In this document: piece after piece, positions 50,520-62,270 of the stretch | Layout: each line of letters opens with the position of its first letter | Numbering within the stretch: position 1 is the first letter of the stretch | Notes under the pieces: model-generated | The model's database searches: none | Told to the model about the DNA's origin: nothing | The model's input: the letters and a program-made list of their open reading frames with translations, nothing else | Source of the DNA: Sycobia sp. Sy_11 | Lineage: Eukaryota; Arthropoda; Insecta; Hymenoptera; Epichrysomallidae | Assembly (NCBI GenBank): GCA_018907035.1 | Contig: JACCIC010000002.1 | Span: forward strand, 811,001-875,000 | Length of the DNA: 64,000 bases | Reading direction: 5' to 3' | Program-made: the position numbers and the translations under genes

Positions 50520-50690
50520 CTTCCAACACCTGCCATATCACAATCGACAGATGTAGAGCAAATCATTATAATCTTGCAGTATCACTTGTTCGAATTCAGA
50601 TTATTGATTGACCATGTATTATGGCAATGCTCATTGTATGATAAACAAAGAAAATCTCTTATCAAACAAATCCAAAACAAGTATATGATG
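50520..50690 (+). pseudogene. LINE ORF2 C-terminal Cys/His region, frameshifted
   Basis: Downstream of the RNase H stop, fragments in different frames read RCRANHYNLAVS and DHVLWQCSLYDKQRKSL. Together they match the C-terminal segment (R/I-NRCRANHYNL ... HVLWQCPLY) seen in insect I-type ORF2 proteins. Frameshifts separate the pieces and the full Cys set is not intact. This supports the reading of copy A as an old, inactive insertion. Confidence 0.7.
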
Positions 50691-50893
50691 TAACTTCCGA
50701 CTAGAATCAGATGTATGCTAGTTCATATAAAACCATCTGTATGTAAAATTCTCTATAATTATTTGCAAAGTTGTATTTCTCTATAAGTTGTAATTCTCTA
50801 TAATTATCTACAAATATAAAATAATGTAATTTTTATATATATTTGTCAATGCAAACACAATGAATGTACAGATAAATAGCTTCATATGAACTT

Positions 50894-50928
50894 AATAAAT
50901 CTTAAATAAAAAAAAAAAGAAAAAAAAT
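50894..50928 (+). terminator. LINE poly(A) signals and A-rich tail
   Basis: AATAAA occurs at 50894-50899 and again at 50905-50910, running into an A-rich tail with one G interruption. This is the 3' end of the retrotransposed transcript. Confidence 0.85.
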
Positions 50929-50938
50929 GACTTGATCA
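50929..50938. repeat. Target-site duplication of LINE copy A, right
   Basis: GACTTGATCA directly after the A-rich tail, identical to the left copy. The match stops at both ends, so the duplication is 10 bp. Confidence 0.88.
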
Positions 50939-52286
50939 ATGGTATATAGGTTAAAAATTTACTTTTATTCTATGAAAAAGAAAGCTTCCACGTAAAGAGA
51001 AGCGACGAAAAAAACTTCCACTAATCCTCAAGTTCTTAATTTTATAGAAGTACGAGCAATTTGTGGATGCAAAGAGGTAACTGTTAGACCGACTTTTGCA
51101 GCGGTAAACTTTTCTTTGACCATTTTTGGATAAAAGAATCTATAGTCAACAATTGCGTGAGTGCTTGTTTACACTTTATAAATAGACAGATATCCTTTTG
51201 TAGATAACATAAAATGCAACAGTTGTTCCATTTTTTCTGAGACAATAAAAGTGCATGAAAAATGCATTTGCGATAGTTGCTGTACAAAATTATCATGAAA
51301 TTTTAACTAGTCCATGTGTTCTTAAACAAAGAAAATTATTTACGTTGAAAAAAATCGAAATTTTAAAAAATATTTTTGAAAAAATTTATTTTTTGACATC
51401 ACTACTGTAAACGCGAGAATCGCTACGTATTTTAGTAATATTGATCTTACAAAGAATTTTATTTTTGACAATCTATGTTGTTCCCATCCGCTAATGCACC
51501 AAAATTTCATACACAATGTAAAGTTTTCTTTTTTACGTTACTAGAACTGTCATTGTAAAAGTTCAAATAGTTCGTTCAATTATCTTGAAAGAAGAACATG
51601 TTTATTATTTGATTTTTAATTTTTCGTTAGAAAATGCGAAAAAAGGTCTCGTTTCCCACTGTCGAATGAATTTGATTGAAATTTAGCAATAATATAGAAT
51701 TGAATTTAAAAACAAAGGGAATCTGTAATTAAATTTTGCAAGATCCAATGCTTACGTATGATTTTAAAAACATAGCACTGTACATACGATTGGGATAGAG
51801 GAGAGGGCCTCAGCCATTTAAGATTTGTTGCGCAATAATTACATTGGGCAAAGATTGGAAACTGTCCAAGCGCTGCAATGTGACTGCCGAAACGTAGTAA
51901 CGTACTTAGTTAGCTTTAACGAGTTCGCGGTTGTAATTTACCAAATTAAGATTGCAATTAAACCTGAAATTCAACGTTTTCCGCTAATCCTACGTTAATT
52001 ATGACCTATTTTCAATTACATTACATAATTCTATGATATTTATTTATCTGTCATTGTGCTCTGTATTAATTCAATCAGTACAGTCCTGAGTTTATATAAA
52101 ACAGAATGATAAAATATAATATAATAAGCCATTCATATATATGAAATAAACAGGAATACATCTGGAAATTGCCAACGATTTTCTAAAGTGTTGCTGACTC
52201 TCTTACCACAGCTCACTTCTCTGCTCATCAGATGCTTCTAGAGCTGAAGCCCGCATGTGATATGAAATGAAAACCTTACTGACAAT

Positions 52287-52289
<3 letters not shown>

Positions 52290-52339
<50 letters not shown>
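52290..52339. repeat. (TA)n microsatellite
   Basis: About 50 bp. Confidence 0.97.
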
Positions 52340-52343
<4 letters not shown>

Positions 52344-52468
52344 GTGTATAAGAATCGTAACTTGGTCGTCGAAACTTCGATTGGCAAAGTCACAACTCGA
52401 TTAACGCCCAAGACGCGAGCGGGAAATGAGAAGGTCGAATTAAAAGTCGTGATGGCGATAAAGGGGAT

Positions 52469-52536
<68 letters not shown>

Positions 52537-52560
52537 TATATAGATAGACATATATAGATA
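52469..52560. repeat. Imperfect (TA)n with TATG and TAGA units
   Basis: About 90 bp. This tract and the one 130 bp upstream together produce the 197-codon spurious minus-strand frame. Confidence 0.93.
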
Positions 52561-53489
52561 TGTCATCGACACAAATTGGCTGGAATTTGTTTGCCGCGGT
52601 ACGATAATAATCCCGAAGTTGAGATCGTGCACGGCTAAGGAAAATTGAGAATAAATTGATTTGCACACCATTTCCATTCGAGTAAGCCACATATGCTCCT
52701 GGATATTTGGTATTAGATGAAATTTTCTGTATCCTCTTGCTTCGACATAAATAGGAAAAATACATTAATGAGCACACATTAAAATGGCATTGCATTCTAA
52801 CGAATTTTATCATTATCGTATGTCTACTTATGCTTGTAACCTTTGTCTTCAGCGTCCTCACGTAAATTCTCTTTACGTTCAATTTTCGAAACAGATTTTA
52901 AATAGAGTTCGTAATCAAGTATTTTTATCCCGCTTTGACTTGAATTCAAGTTTTGCCGATTTTTTAAAAACAGTTATAGATTATTATTTTAGGGCATTAG
53001 TCGTGACCATTAGATCCTTTCAATAATATATTTGTGATCATTGGAGCTCCTTTCAATATTAAATAAAAGGATATTAGATAGTGGCAGGTAATTCAAAATT
53101 ACCTTACATTGGTTAATTTTTTTAAAATTCCTGATCACAATCATAAAGATGATCAATAAAAAATAACACATAACTCGGAAATTTTTTTCACAGCATCATC
53201 GAGTTATGTAGATTACTAAATTTTTGCTTTGTAAAGTTACATACTGAGTCGAAGTGGAATTATTTTCATCCCTCTTCGTGTTCAATTTTATTTATTGCGC
53301 GCAATGTACATAATCAAAGAGAAAGCACGAAATGTAAGAAACAATTGCTTTGCATTGCTGTGAAATGTTCCTTTGTTGAACAGAAATCAGCCTCCTACGC
53401 TTCGTTCTTGAGGGTGAAAAAATTTATTTTTCCTCTCTTCTGCCTTTTAAAACTTTTATACCATCTCGACCATCGTCCCACGCAACCAG

Positions 53490-54489
53490 AAGAAATTAGG
53501 GAAAGTAAAGGGACGAAGGCAGGGAGTTACGGGAGGAGAAAGCTATAGAGATAAAGGCAGAGATGGATAGACGGGCGGATAAATAAACGAAGATAAATAA
53601 AAAAAGTAAGCGAGAGAGAGACAGAGAGAGATAAAGACGCGCGTATGTAGAAGAAAAAGACGAAAAATCACGCGAGCTATTGTAAACGTGCGCGCGTGTT
53701 TGTATAGATAGTGAAGCAAGGGAATCGAATCGCCAGGCCGTAACGTAGCCGCCCTCGAGGAGGATCTCGACTCCTGAAAGCGGGTCAACAGTTTTCCACG
53801 GGCGCTCAGGAGGCTGGGAGTGCGAGAGGGAGGAAGAAAGGGATGGATACCGAGGGGGAGAGAAAGACAGAGTGGCGGAGGAGTTTTGCTTTACGATCGC
53901 TTGCGACGTGATTCTTCGCCGCTCCGACAGGTTCATTCCTGTTTCCGTTTCAAGGAGGCACGAAGAAGAACAAAAAAAGAAATAACGACAACGATCGACG
54001 ACGACGACGACTACGAGTGTGGTGGAGAGAGAAGTCCGATATACCAATGCAAGGTGAATGCACGGGTTGACTTTTTCCGAAGGCTAAAGGAATTTGTGAC
54101 CTTTCTCGTTGCATGTCGTTGTATTACAGTCGTTACTTGTAATATAAATGTATCTACCTATACCCAACAAGGAGATTTACGAAATTTTCTCTCATTACAT
54201 ATTGATGATTGAAATGAGATCTTTTTGCAACATCGATTCGTAGTCTTCAGAAAATGGCTTATATCCTTGTAATGCTTGAAGCACGATGTTAGTGGAACAA
54301 CTGACGAGAAAATGGCAGAGGAAATTCCAGCAATGGATAAAAAAAGGGATAATAAAAAGGTTGTCGATAGACCGAGAGGAAAAATGGACGGATGATAGAG
54401 GGATGGAGAAAGGAAAAGAGGTCTGGATAGACATCGACAATATATATATATAGTTAGATAGATAGATAGATAGATAGATAGGGAAAGAA

Positions 54490-54527
<38 letters not shown>

Positions 54528-54560
54528 GATGCGAGAGTGTTAACAAAATGAAAGGAGGAG
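53490..54560. other. Strand-asymmetric purine-rich region
   Basis: For about 1 kb the plus strand is strongly A+G-rich (GGGA, GAGAGA, GAAGAAG and GGATAGA units), including the GATA and GA microsatellites near 54.5 kb. The opposite strand is correspondingly CT-rich and yields a 183-codon Ser/Leu-rich frame that I do not accept as a gene. The sequence could be a decayed microsatellite field or a transcribed but untranslated region. Confidence 0.6.
54457..54524. repeat. (GATA)n then (GA)n
   Basis: Six GATA units (54457-54480) after a short TA run, then about 28 bp of GA (54497-54524). Confidence 0.94.
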
Positions 54561-54842
54561 ATGGAAGAGTTAGTGACGTCAGAGGAGAGGGTATCCACTC
54601 AACCGCAAGATGGGTAGTGCCGGGGCAACCAGGCGATAAACGCATTTATTAAGTACGCTGTGCTTTGGGGAGAAAAGCCGATACATCTACAGCCATGGTG
54701 AACACGTACACTTACACAGAAATCTAAACGTGTTTGTGCACAAGCAGGTGGGCTTCACAAGGTGGCGTCCTTTGCTCGCTCGCTCGATACCAACCCCCTC
54801 TGTTCTGTATAGTTATACAGGAAAGCTCTCCCCTTCTTGTAT

Positions 54843-54844
54843 CT

Positions 54845-54890
<46 letters not shown>
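54843..54890. repeat. (CT)n microsatellite
   Basis: About 48 bp with one early TTC interruption. Confidence 0.95.
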
Positions 54891-54892
<2 letters not shown>

Positions 54893-56715
54893 TCGCTTTC
54901 TCGCTTTCGCCCTCTATACTAAGCATGCCTATTTTAGAACTGATGAGCATGGGACAGCGGAGGTGAGCTTTACAGTTCAGTGTTCTGGGTCACTGACAAG
55001 ACTGTTGATGAATAATCGAGCTCGCTTTTCGAGTCACTTCGTTTCTGACCACTTCATCAGTACATTGGATGAAAAGATAGATTACACTCAGTTTAGTAAA
55101 GTAGTCTGAAATTAATATGTCAAGTTTTAGGCGCGGTATACTTTCGATTATGCTAATTGAACCTATATCGTAAATACTGATATTATCATTAGCAGCAGAG
55201 ATGAAGTTCAATGAACTAAATCGAAAATATACGTCGAACATTCAGTATAGTTAATCAAATACATATATAAAAAATAATCTATAAAATCCATTGCATACAT
55301 AAGCTTTATGAAAAAGTTTATCCGAAACAATAGAAGTCAAATCATACGACATATCGCACTGAAGTTTCTAAGTAGAATCTATGTTACTTTTGAATGGATG
55401 TAAAATTTTTTTGTTCTTTAATGTACATAAAAGTTACGACAATGTTGAGTTTTGCGGCAAACTAACTTTCAATTTACGAATTATCGAAGAATAAGAAAAT
55501 CATTTTGAATAACTTTTCTCATATGAAGGGAAGCTAATCATAAATTGTTACTAATTTCATACGGATGCAAGCCTGTTGACCGTGATCTCGTAAATCCTAT
55601 TCCACTGCAAGTGCTGCTTGTCCTTTTATGAATTTGTTAAAAAAACTAAGCTTTAAGCGTTACGTAGTATATTGTTTGTACGTCGTTGCTTAAGGATGCA
55701 GTACATTTTAAGAAAGAGGTCATACATGCCTAAAGTAAAAGCTTACAATTTTGGTATTTCAGGCTATTTCATGGTGAAACAAGTAGATGTATAGTACAGT
55801 TCAGGCAAATTAACTGTTTCCTAATGTTTTTAAGATAAATAAAATCATTTTTCAGTATTTTTCATATACATTGAGATAGATATTTTTGATGATTTTAGAT
55901 ATGACTGTAATGATTATCAATCCAAAGTAAGGAAAAAGTGAAAATTTATAAGTGGAAAAGAATGAATATAAGATAGCAGATAATTTTTTTGTTAACAAAG
56001 AATTGATTTTGTATATTCCATTTACTAAGTTACTCCGAGTGTTTTTTGATAATAAAATAAAGTCCTTTATTACAACGTCAGAGTAGGTCGTAGCCACAAC
56101 TCATTTGTTCTCCGTTTTTTTCCTGTAATAGCTACTCAATATAGTCTGTTCTTGCGCGGAAGAAAATCATTGGATTAATTATGAAAAGATGAACGTTAAA
56201 TATTAAAATATAATATATATATTAAAGATATTTATGTATTATGTCACAACTTTTAAAATAGCGTAGAACAAGAGAACTATACTCTTTTGTAACAGCAATT
56301 GTACAAATAGTTAAATTTTTCATTTTCCCATTAACCCATAAAATCTGTATTAAATTGAAATGATTGTCACTTTTAAAATATCCCACGTATTTTCTTGAAA
56401 TTTGGCTTTCGTAGGACCATTTTTGTTAAGGTTCAGATATCATCCTTAAATAGTTTTTGAGATACTGGTGATGCAAATTCTTAGTTAGATGACAAGCTTA
56501 CTCAATTCTTTAGTTTCTTCTTAAGAGTCACAATTGTAATACAATAAGTTTAATTTTTTCTGAATCCATTTTTACTTTTCTTAATACACTTTAATATTTA
56601 GAATTTTTTGTGTAAATTGTTTAAATAATTGAAATTCATTATCACCAAAACTTGTTAGGATTAATTGATTGAATTCGTATATAAAACAGAGGAATACCGA
56701 AGATTAGCTTTTGAT
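54891..56715. other. No gene seen; AT-rich
   Basis: Featureless AT-rich DNA between the purine-rich region and LINE copy B. Confidence 0.55.
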
Positions 56716-57419
56716 CATGAGTTGGCTATCTGTAAGATTATAACTCGATTTACTCTACAGCTGTTCATTGTAACTATAGTAGGTCTTGAGAGTTGAAGTG
56801 TACGCCCACCATGGCTAAGAAGTGGGTTCAAAAAATATTTAATGTGTTCGATAACTTTCTATAAGCTCTGTTCTATGGCGAGGATTTTAAAATCTGTTTT
56901 AAATATTGAGAGAAGATCCATAAGAGATCCGAGTATCGATTCATTGCCGGTCACTTTTGCAATTTGGTGGGAAATGTGTGAGGGTGTCCAATAAATTAAA
57001 ATCTGCTATATGAGGAATTCTATTAAATGTTATAGCCCTTCTTTTATCTCATAAATGAGATGTTTGGCACGATTAATAGTACGATAACATTGTAGTTGGT
57101 TAGTGTAAATTTTTTAGTTATTGCGGTTAGAATCGACTGTAATATTAATCGCAAGAGATTCGGCAGTAAAGATAGACGCGAGTTTTTCACCGCTTCTTTG
57201 CATAAAGATATTGATAAAAGGCGCAAAGCAAGCTGAACCGATGGAATTTACATCATTTATTTTTACTGCCGTCGGTAAATACGGCTTTGGCATTGCTAGC
57301 AGTGATTAAATCTTCTAGAGTCTTGTTAGCATCTTCCGTATGCTTATGTGTATTACAAAACTCTGTATCCATCTCTAAATTCGGAATCATAATTTTGTAA
57401 TCCGTAAATTATATATTGC
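56716..57419 (-). mobile_element. Degenerate I-group LINE fragment (copy B)
   Basis: The minus strand is clearly alignable with copy A, both as DNA (for example AACAAGACTCTAGA just upstream of the RNase H start in both) and as protein. Fragments read VFTDGSK (57262-57282), then after a frameshift NSIGSACFAPFIN and KLASIFTAESLAIN (copy A: NSVGSACFAPFLN, KLASIFTTECLAIN), then HLIYEIK, FIWTPSH-like residues and NSCRVNRYNLTDS. Several frameshifts and stops break it, and the third catalytic region is disrupted. No A-rich tail or target-site duplication was found, so both ends are lost or eroded; the given limits are those of visible similarity. Older or more damaged than copy A. Confidence 0.87.
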
Positions 57420-58179
57420 AATTTTATTTTTAAATAGCATGATTAGACGCATACAGCTGATACATACTTTGTTGGAATTCGGAAAACTTTTTCTAGCTTT
57501 CATTATCTCACTACGGTCAAGATTTATACCTCGATCATAATGCATTATAAGACAGCTTGTCACTCTAATATTTTCTCATTAGACTCTGAGCTTTTTATTA
57601 AATCCTAGATTAAAAAATAAATCAATTGCGAGAATATAGCTGGATTCCGGAAGCCAAAAGATTCGAATAACGTCAGACCTAATCAAATTATTCATATTCT
57701 AGTATATCATGCCTTAATAAGACGTCTGATAAATTGAGACAAGAAAAATGTCTGGACAGGAAAATTTTTTTTTTTTAGCTCAAACACTTGACTTTAAAAA
57801 CCGATTATTTTATTGCGATATCGAGGCGGCGATTAAATTTAGTATTTTATACGCATACAAAGGTCTAATTGCAGAAGCTGCCGGTATAAGCGTAACGTCA
57901 GGACTGTTTGTTATTATATACGAGACCGCAGGCTCTGTGCGCGTAATAGCAACTTGTCCGGGACATCGCTCGTGCGAAATGCGATTGTCTCTTTAAAAAC
58001 GAGGAACGAAAATGAGTTTAACGTTGTGCAAAGGCAAAAAAGGAAGATCGAGACGGGAGCGCGCTAATAGACGCGTCGACGGGATCTCCGGATAAAACCT
58101 CGCTCATATATAAATATACACGTACGTGCACGCAATGCATACTCATACGTATACACTTGCGCGTGTCAGCGATTGATTT
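57420..58179. other. No gene seen; possible upstream part of LINE copy B
   Basis: If copy B extends further 5' (minus strand) it would lie in 57.42-57.75 kb, but I cannot find reverse transcriptase motifs there. Confidence 0.4.
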
Positions 58180-58740
58180 TCTCGGGCGCTCGAGAGCTCC
58201 TGAATAATTCGGAGGCGCGTCACAACTCTGGCCTGCGATTGAAACAAATCGATTTATGGTATCTTTCTCGCCCCTCCCCCCCTTCTGTGCGTCTCTCCTG
58301 CTTTCTCTCAATTTGGACGGATTGCCATTTCTGGAGAAATTGACCCTTGTTGGTGTTTTTTTTTTTTTTTTTTTTTTTCTTTCGACTGGAAAACATATTG
58401 CCTCCGCGAGCCAAATATATGAATAGGCCTCGTTTCCGAGCATTGCCGTACGCTGTACTCAATCAATCCAGAGCGACTATTTGTCGTTGTTGTTATTCTT
58501 GGACGTTCCGCCCGAAAGTAAGAGACGATTTGGCGGTTGCGACTCTTCGCGGATTTTGTCGACCGAGTAACCTGCTATAGAGGAATCCACGGGGAAATAT
58601 TCCAAGCCGCGGGCGCGAAGGTAGAGGAGCGCGGCGAGCAGTGCCGCGAACGGGACGGGGAAACGGACCGGCCGGGCAAAGTGCTTCGGTCCTCTTGCTT
58701 TTCCATCGTTGAGCGAAAAAAAAGTCTACGGTAGTCGTTG
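58180..58740. promoter_or_regulatory. GC-rich block around a poly(T) run
   Basis: Moderately to strongly CpG-rich sequence on both sides of a 23-bp T run, richest at 58560-58700. No coding signal is visible. Composition resembles the other islands in the window. Confidence 0.18.
58356..58378. repeat. Poly(T) run
   Basis: Twenty-three T. Confidence 0.94.
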
Positions 58741-58950
58741 AGCGAGTTTAAGTTTTAAATGCGCGCCTTTGAGATGGGTCGTGCAATGGTAAAATTATAA
58801 GATTATATAGTAGAAAGCTCAATACGTTACCACCCGTTACAAAGATGATTTTTTCTTCTCGCAAGGTCATCTTCATCCATACCCTATTCGCACTACACAT
58901 CGGCTTTAAAGAATTCCATAAATTAATCCCTCACGAAGTGGCTGTAATGC

Positions 58951-59115
58951 AAAGCCCAGAGGAATTTAAAGTTCCAATTAGAAGTTAAGTTTCGCACACG
59001 GGCGCAGGACCAAGAAAATGCATTAGACTACCTAATCCCCATTAAAATATATGCCTCAATTTTAGGATACTGGAATGAGCTACCGAAAGATATACGATCT
59101 GTACCGAGGGAATAA
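58951..59115 (+). pseudogene. Possible LINE C-terminal relic (WNELPKDIR)
   Basis: An open frame without a start codon contains KFRTRAQDQ, then IPIKIYASILGYWNELPKDI, ending SVPRE and a TAA. Many LINE ORF2 proteins end with a segment like YxTR ... IP ... G..WN.LP..IR, so this may be a short piece of one. It is only about 54 codons long and no flanking element structure is visible. Confidence 0.33.
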
Positions 59116-60699
59116 TATTAAAGATACGCATGGAGCTTCTTTTTTTCGTTAAGGAAAGTAATAAACCTATCATTACATAGCTTATAATGAAAAGCTACTT
59201 GTGTATGTGTTTGTAAGAATATTAAACTTTTTTGCACAATCGATTCAGATAGAATGTAATAAATTTTACATAATGGTCATTTAAATACTTCCAATGTATC
59301 TCATTTGGAAGAGTATTCATAGTATATATATATATTAAAGGCATCCATAAATCTAGACATATTTGGATTTCCGCGCGTATCGCAATACTCTTGCGAGGCT
59401 CGCGCTGCTTTATTGCGGCTTGGCGACGTTTCGCCATCGGCTGCGCGCAGCCGGTCGACGGATAAATTGGGAGAAAACGACAATGCGCGATGCCCCCGTC
59501 TATATAATATTGGCCGAAGAAATTGCGAATTGCTCGGTCGCCAGCGCCCGCGGGCTCGGGGCGGCGATGCAACATATATATATATATACGGGTATGTGAA
59601 GTGCTAGATTTTGCGGAGAGTTCTTTCCTTTCTCCTTTATAAAATCAACGCTTCATTGTAAAGTTTTCCCGACATTTTCCCCGACAATCTCTATTTTACC
59701 AACGACGCCTGTTAGCCAACGTTTGGAATTTTAAATGGAATCCATTTGCGATTGTAATATAAATGCGAGAGCATATTTGATGCGATGTAAATGATATGAC
59801 ATTATGGAAGCACGATTAAGCATGCGGCGTTTATCCGAATTGAAAATGGTCCTATTAACAATTCAACCCCCTTTTTATTCAAGGACAGAAATTTTTCGTT
59901 GTTACTGTCAGTTATTATTTGTCAAAATTAATGTCCAATTTGATAATGCTGATTAGTTGTAATTTAATATGCATTATAAGCCAATGGATTAATTAAAATT
60001 TTTCTTGAAAACGCTCGTCAAGGAAAGATGATCAAAGACATAAAAGCAGGAATCTTTAAGTTTTTTTTTACCAAATCGAGAATGGCACCGTGAGCATTAT
60101 CAAAAATACTTTGAGTTTATATATACCGCCACTTAAGTATCATACAACTTGATATACAAATTTACGTTGGAAAAACATTCGATGGAAGGAGAATATAAGA
60201 ATAGACATTATCTTTTTTTTAGAAATCGCAAAAAGGAAATCACAAATTAGTATATCTAGTTCTGTTTCTATTTTATATCTCTATATATATTACGAACTTA
60301 TACACTGACTCGTAATTTATTAAATTATCTTAACCTCTTCAGGCATTTAGATTACGCCTTTAGTAATAAGGTTGCCGTCATTTCAGCAGAAGCTCTTTCC
60401 ATTCCCGTTTCTTGCATCCATCCCCTTTGTTCCTTGGAGTTTTATCTCCGGCCCAAGAGAAAGGCGTCCGCCGAGTCCGCATCGCTGCCTCAGCCTTTAT
60501 CCGTGCCCCGTTTCAGTATCCGGGGGGCATATAACCCGGAGCACAAGAAACAGTTTTCATTTTTTTTTCTTCTCTCTTCCTCCCTTTCGAAAAATCCCGC
60601 GTATCTCTTCCCTCCGCTTTTTCATTAGCCGGTTTTATTAGTGGGATTATCGTACATGCTGTATGGTCATATAATATTACATTCCCCCATTCCCTTCGA

Positions 60700-60703
<4 letters not shown>

Positions 60704-60732
<29 letters not shown>
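60704..60732. repeat. Poly(T) run
   Basis: Twenty-nine T, the longest mononucleotide run in the window. Confidence 0.95.
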
Positions 60733-60737
<5 letters not shown>

Positions 60738-61222
60738 AAAGCAGTTGGGATTAAGATAATTACTTTTTAATATTTCATGCGAATTGTTGGAAAAGCTGCT
60801 CTAATTAAAATGTACGAGGCGTACTTCAGCGCTTGCATCTGGATAAACTATACAGAGCCAGCGTTCTTCTCTCCTTATGCAAAATGCAAGCAACGCAAAC
60901 TATATGCAGGTTAATAAATACTTTTTATATGCGGTATAACGAAAAAGTATAACAAAAAAAAAAAAAAAGAAACAACTCCAACGTACGTAAAATTAATAAT
61001 GTTCGCCTGCATAAACGTCATAAAAATTTTTGATACACAAGCATTCTTTTCAATTATCATTCTTTCCGTATATATATATATAGTCGTGTATATAAAATAC
61101 TTATCGTTTCTTCTAAAAGCGTTTTAATTAAAACAGATGGATATGGACCATGCCCCGTTCAATTTCCAATTCTGAATCGTCAAATGCAGAGCTTTATCGG
61201 TATAATCGCGTATATGGGCAAT

Positions 61223-61246
61223 TGTGCCGTACGTGTGTATGGCACA
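61223..61246. repeat. Short hairpin with 4-nt loop
   Basis: TGTGCCGTAC pairs with GTATGGCACA around a GTGT loop: nine Watson-Crick pairs and one G-T pair. Too short to be a miRNA precursor by itself. Confidence 0.5.
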
Positions 61247-61457
61247 CACGCATACACGCACACGCGAACACAAGCATATATATTGCAAGATTCATAAATC
61301 CGAATCGTTGACCGAAACAAAAAGGCAATAGAAGCGCCAAAATTAACGTTCTATTTGACGTTCCCGCATTATTTAAACGGGCATGGACGCAATTTTATTG
61401 GAGTTGACGTTTTACTTTACTGCTGTCGCTCGGTTAAAAGAAAAAATGAATTTGGAA

Positions 61458-61478
61458 AGGCTATATACTATATAGCCT
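61458..61478. repeat. Perfect 10-bp-arm palindrome
   Basis: AGGCTATATA and TATATAGCCT separated by a single C, within a moderate-GC noncoding block. Confidence 0.55.
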
Positions 61479-62060
61479 CGTTCATTATTGCCGCGACCGA
61501 AGATAACAATGGGGGGTATCGTTGATCGGCTCATCCTTTCGTAAATCGATTTATCGGCTTTCGTTAATTGCAAAGTATGTAAAGTCAGTAAATTGTTTTT
61601 AATACTTAGTCTGAAAGATTTAGTAGGTAATGTTTCTTCATATTTAATCGGGTACGAGTCACGCGAATAATCGACCCTTTTTCATTGTGCCTCAGCATGG
61701 ATTAAGCATTTGTTTCTTAACTGCGACGTTTGTAATTATTTAAGAATTAACCGAGGGGTTATTTTATATACAATTATCATCTTTTTTTAAAATTTTTTTT
61801 ATTTTTTGCTTTCTAATTTCACGTAAAATGCTCAAAGTGCTCAATTATAAGTCCATAAAGTCCCACCAATTCATTAGCGCGCGTATTAAACATTTAAAGC
61901 GACGCATTCTCGTCGGCCATCAAGTTTTTTCTCTCTCTCTCGCATTATTCGCGCATTATTAATTCACTGTTACACTAAACAACGAAGACTGTCGCGTAAG
62001 ACGCGAAACTGACGCGCCGGCATCTCGACGATACGAGGTGACGTTGAGAGAAAGCCAGTC

Positions 62061-62270
62061 GTGGTATTGGCAGCCAAGCTAGGAATTGACTTCGAAGCGC
62101 GATGGATAAGTAATGTAGAGCTCTATGAACAAGCAAAACGTCTAAGAATCGACGTATTCATTATAAACCTTATAAGCAGTTCCGTTAAATACTCAAATAT
62201 TGTTCAAAATCCGCTAATTATAAATTCACGTAAAATTAAACGAGATCATACAGCATTAACGACATCATAA
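62061..62270 (+). pseudogene. Possible LINE (jockey-like) C-terminal relic
   Basis: A 69-codon frame contains RWISNVELYEQ followed by about 25 residues and then VQNPLI. Jockey-type reverse transcriptase proteins end with a similar layout (APWYVSN-x-x-LH ... HPNPL). Only this short tail is visible; no reverse transcriptase motif lies upstream and no clear A-tail or target duplication was found, although an AATAAA occurs about 40 bp downstream. The assignment rests on recalled consensus motifs and could be chance. Confidence 0.38.

Larger units (their letters stand above)
49748..50928 (+). mobile_element. 5'-truncated I-group LINE retrotransposon (copy A)
   Basis: This 1,181-bp insertion is bounded by a perfect 10-bp direct repeat, GACTTGATCA, at 49738-49747 and 50929-50938, the expected target-site duplication. 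It ends in an A-rich tail with two AATAAA signals. Inside, in order, are an RNase H domain, a decayed C-terminal segment resembling the Cys/His region of I-type ORF2 proteins (RCRANHYNL, then DHVLWQCSLYDKQR in another frame), and a 3' untranslated stretch. No reverse transcriptase or endonuclease part is present, so the copy is 5'-truncated, as is normal for LINE insertions made by target-primed reverse transcription. It cannot move on its own. A second relic of the same family lies in this window at 56.7-57.4 kb on the other strand. Confidence 0.93.
50939..53489. other. No gene seen
   Basis: AT-rich apart from 52.35-52.46 kb between the two TA tracts. No motif found in the 80-codon frame at 52784-53026. 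Confidence 0.5.
59116..62060. other. No gene seen; moderate-GC blocks
   Basis: 59.3-59.6 kb is CpG-rich; 59.6-60.0 kb, 60.35-60.66 kb and 61.1-61.7 kb are balanced in composition with CpG and TAAT cores, resembling conserved noncoding DNA. The remainder is AT-rich with mononucleotide runs. Confidence 0.45.

Noticed and set aside
52289..52882. 197-codon minus-strand open frame
   Set aside because: More than a third is Tyr-Ile from two (TA)n tracts, which contain no stop codon when pure; the unique part has no motif.
53496..54047. 183-codon minus-strand open frame
   Set aside because: Ser/Leu/Phe-rich product of the CT-rich strand of a purine-skewed region; no domain recognised.
53820..54054. 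Possible exon ending at AATGCAAG-GTGAAT
   Set aside because: The frame is Arg/Glu/Asp-rich because of GA and GAC repeats, the donor is weak and no acceptor or homolog could be recognised.
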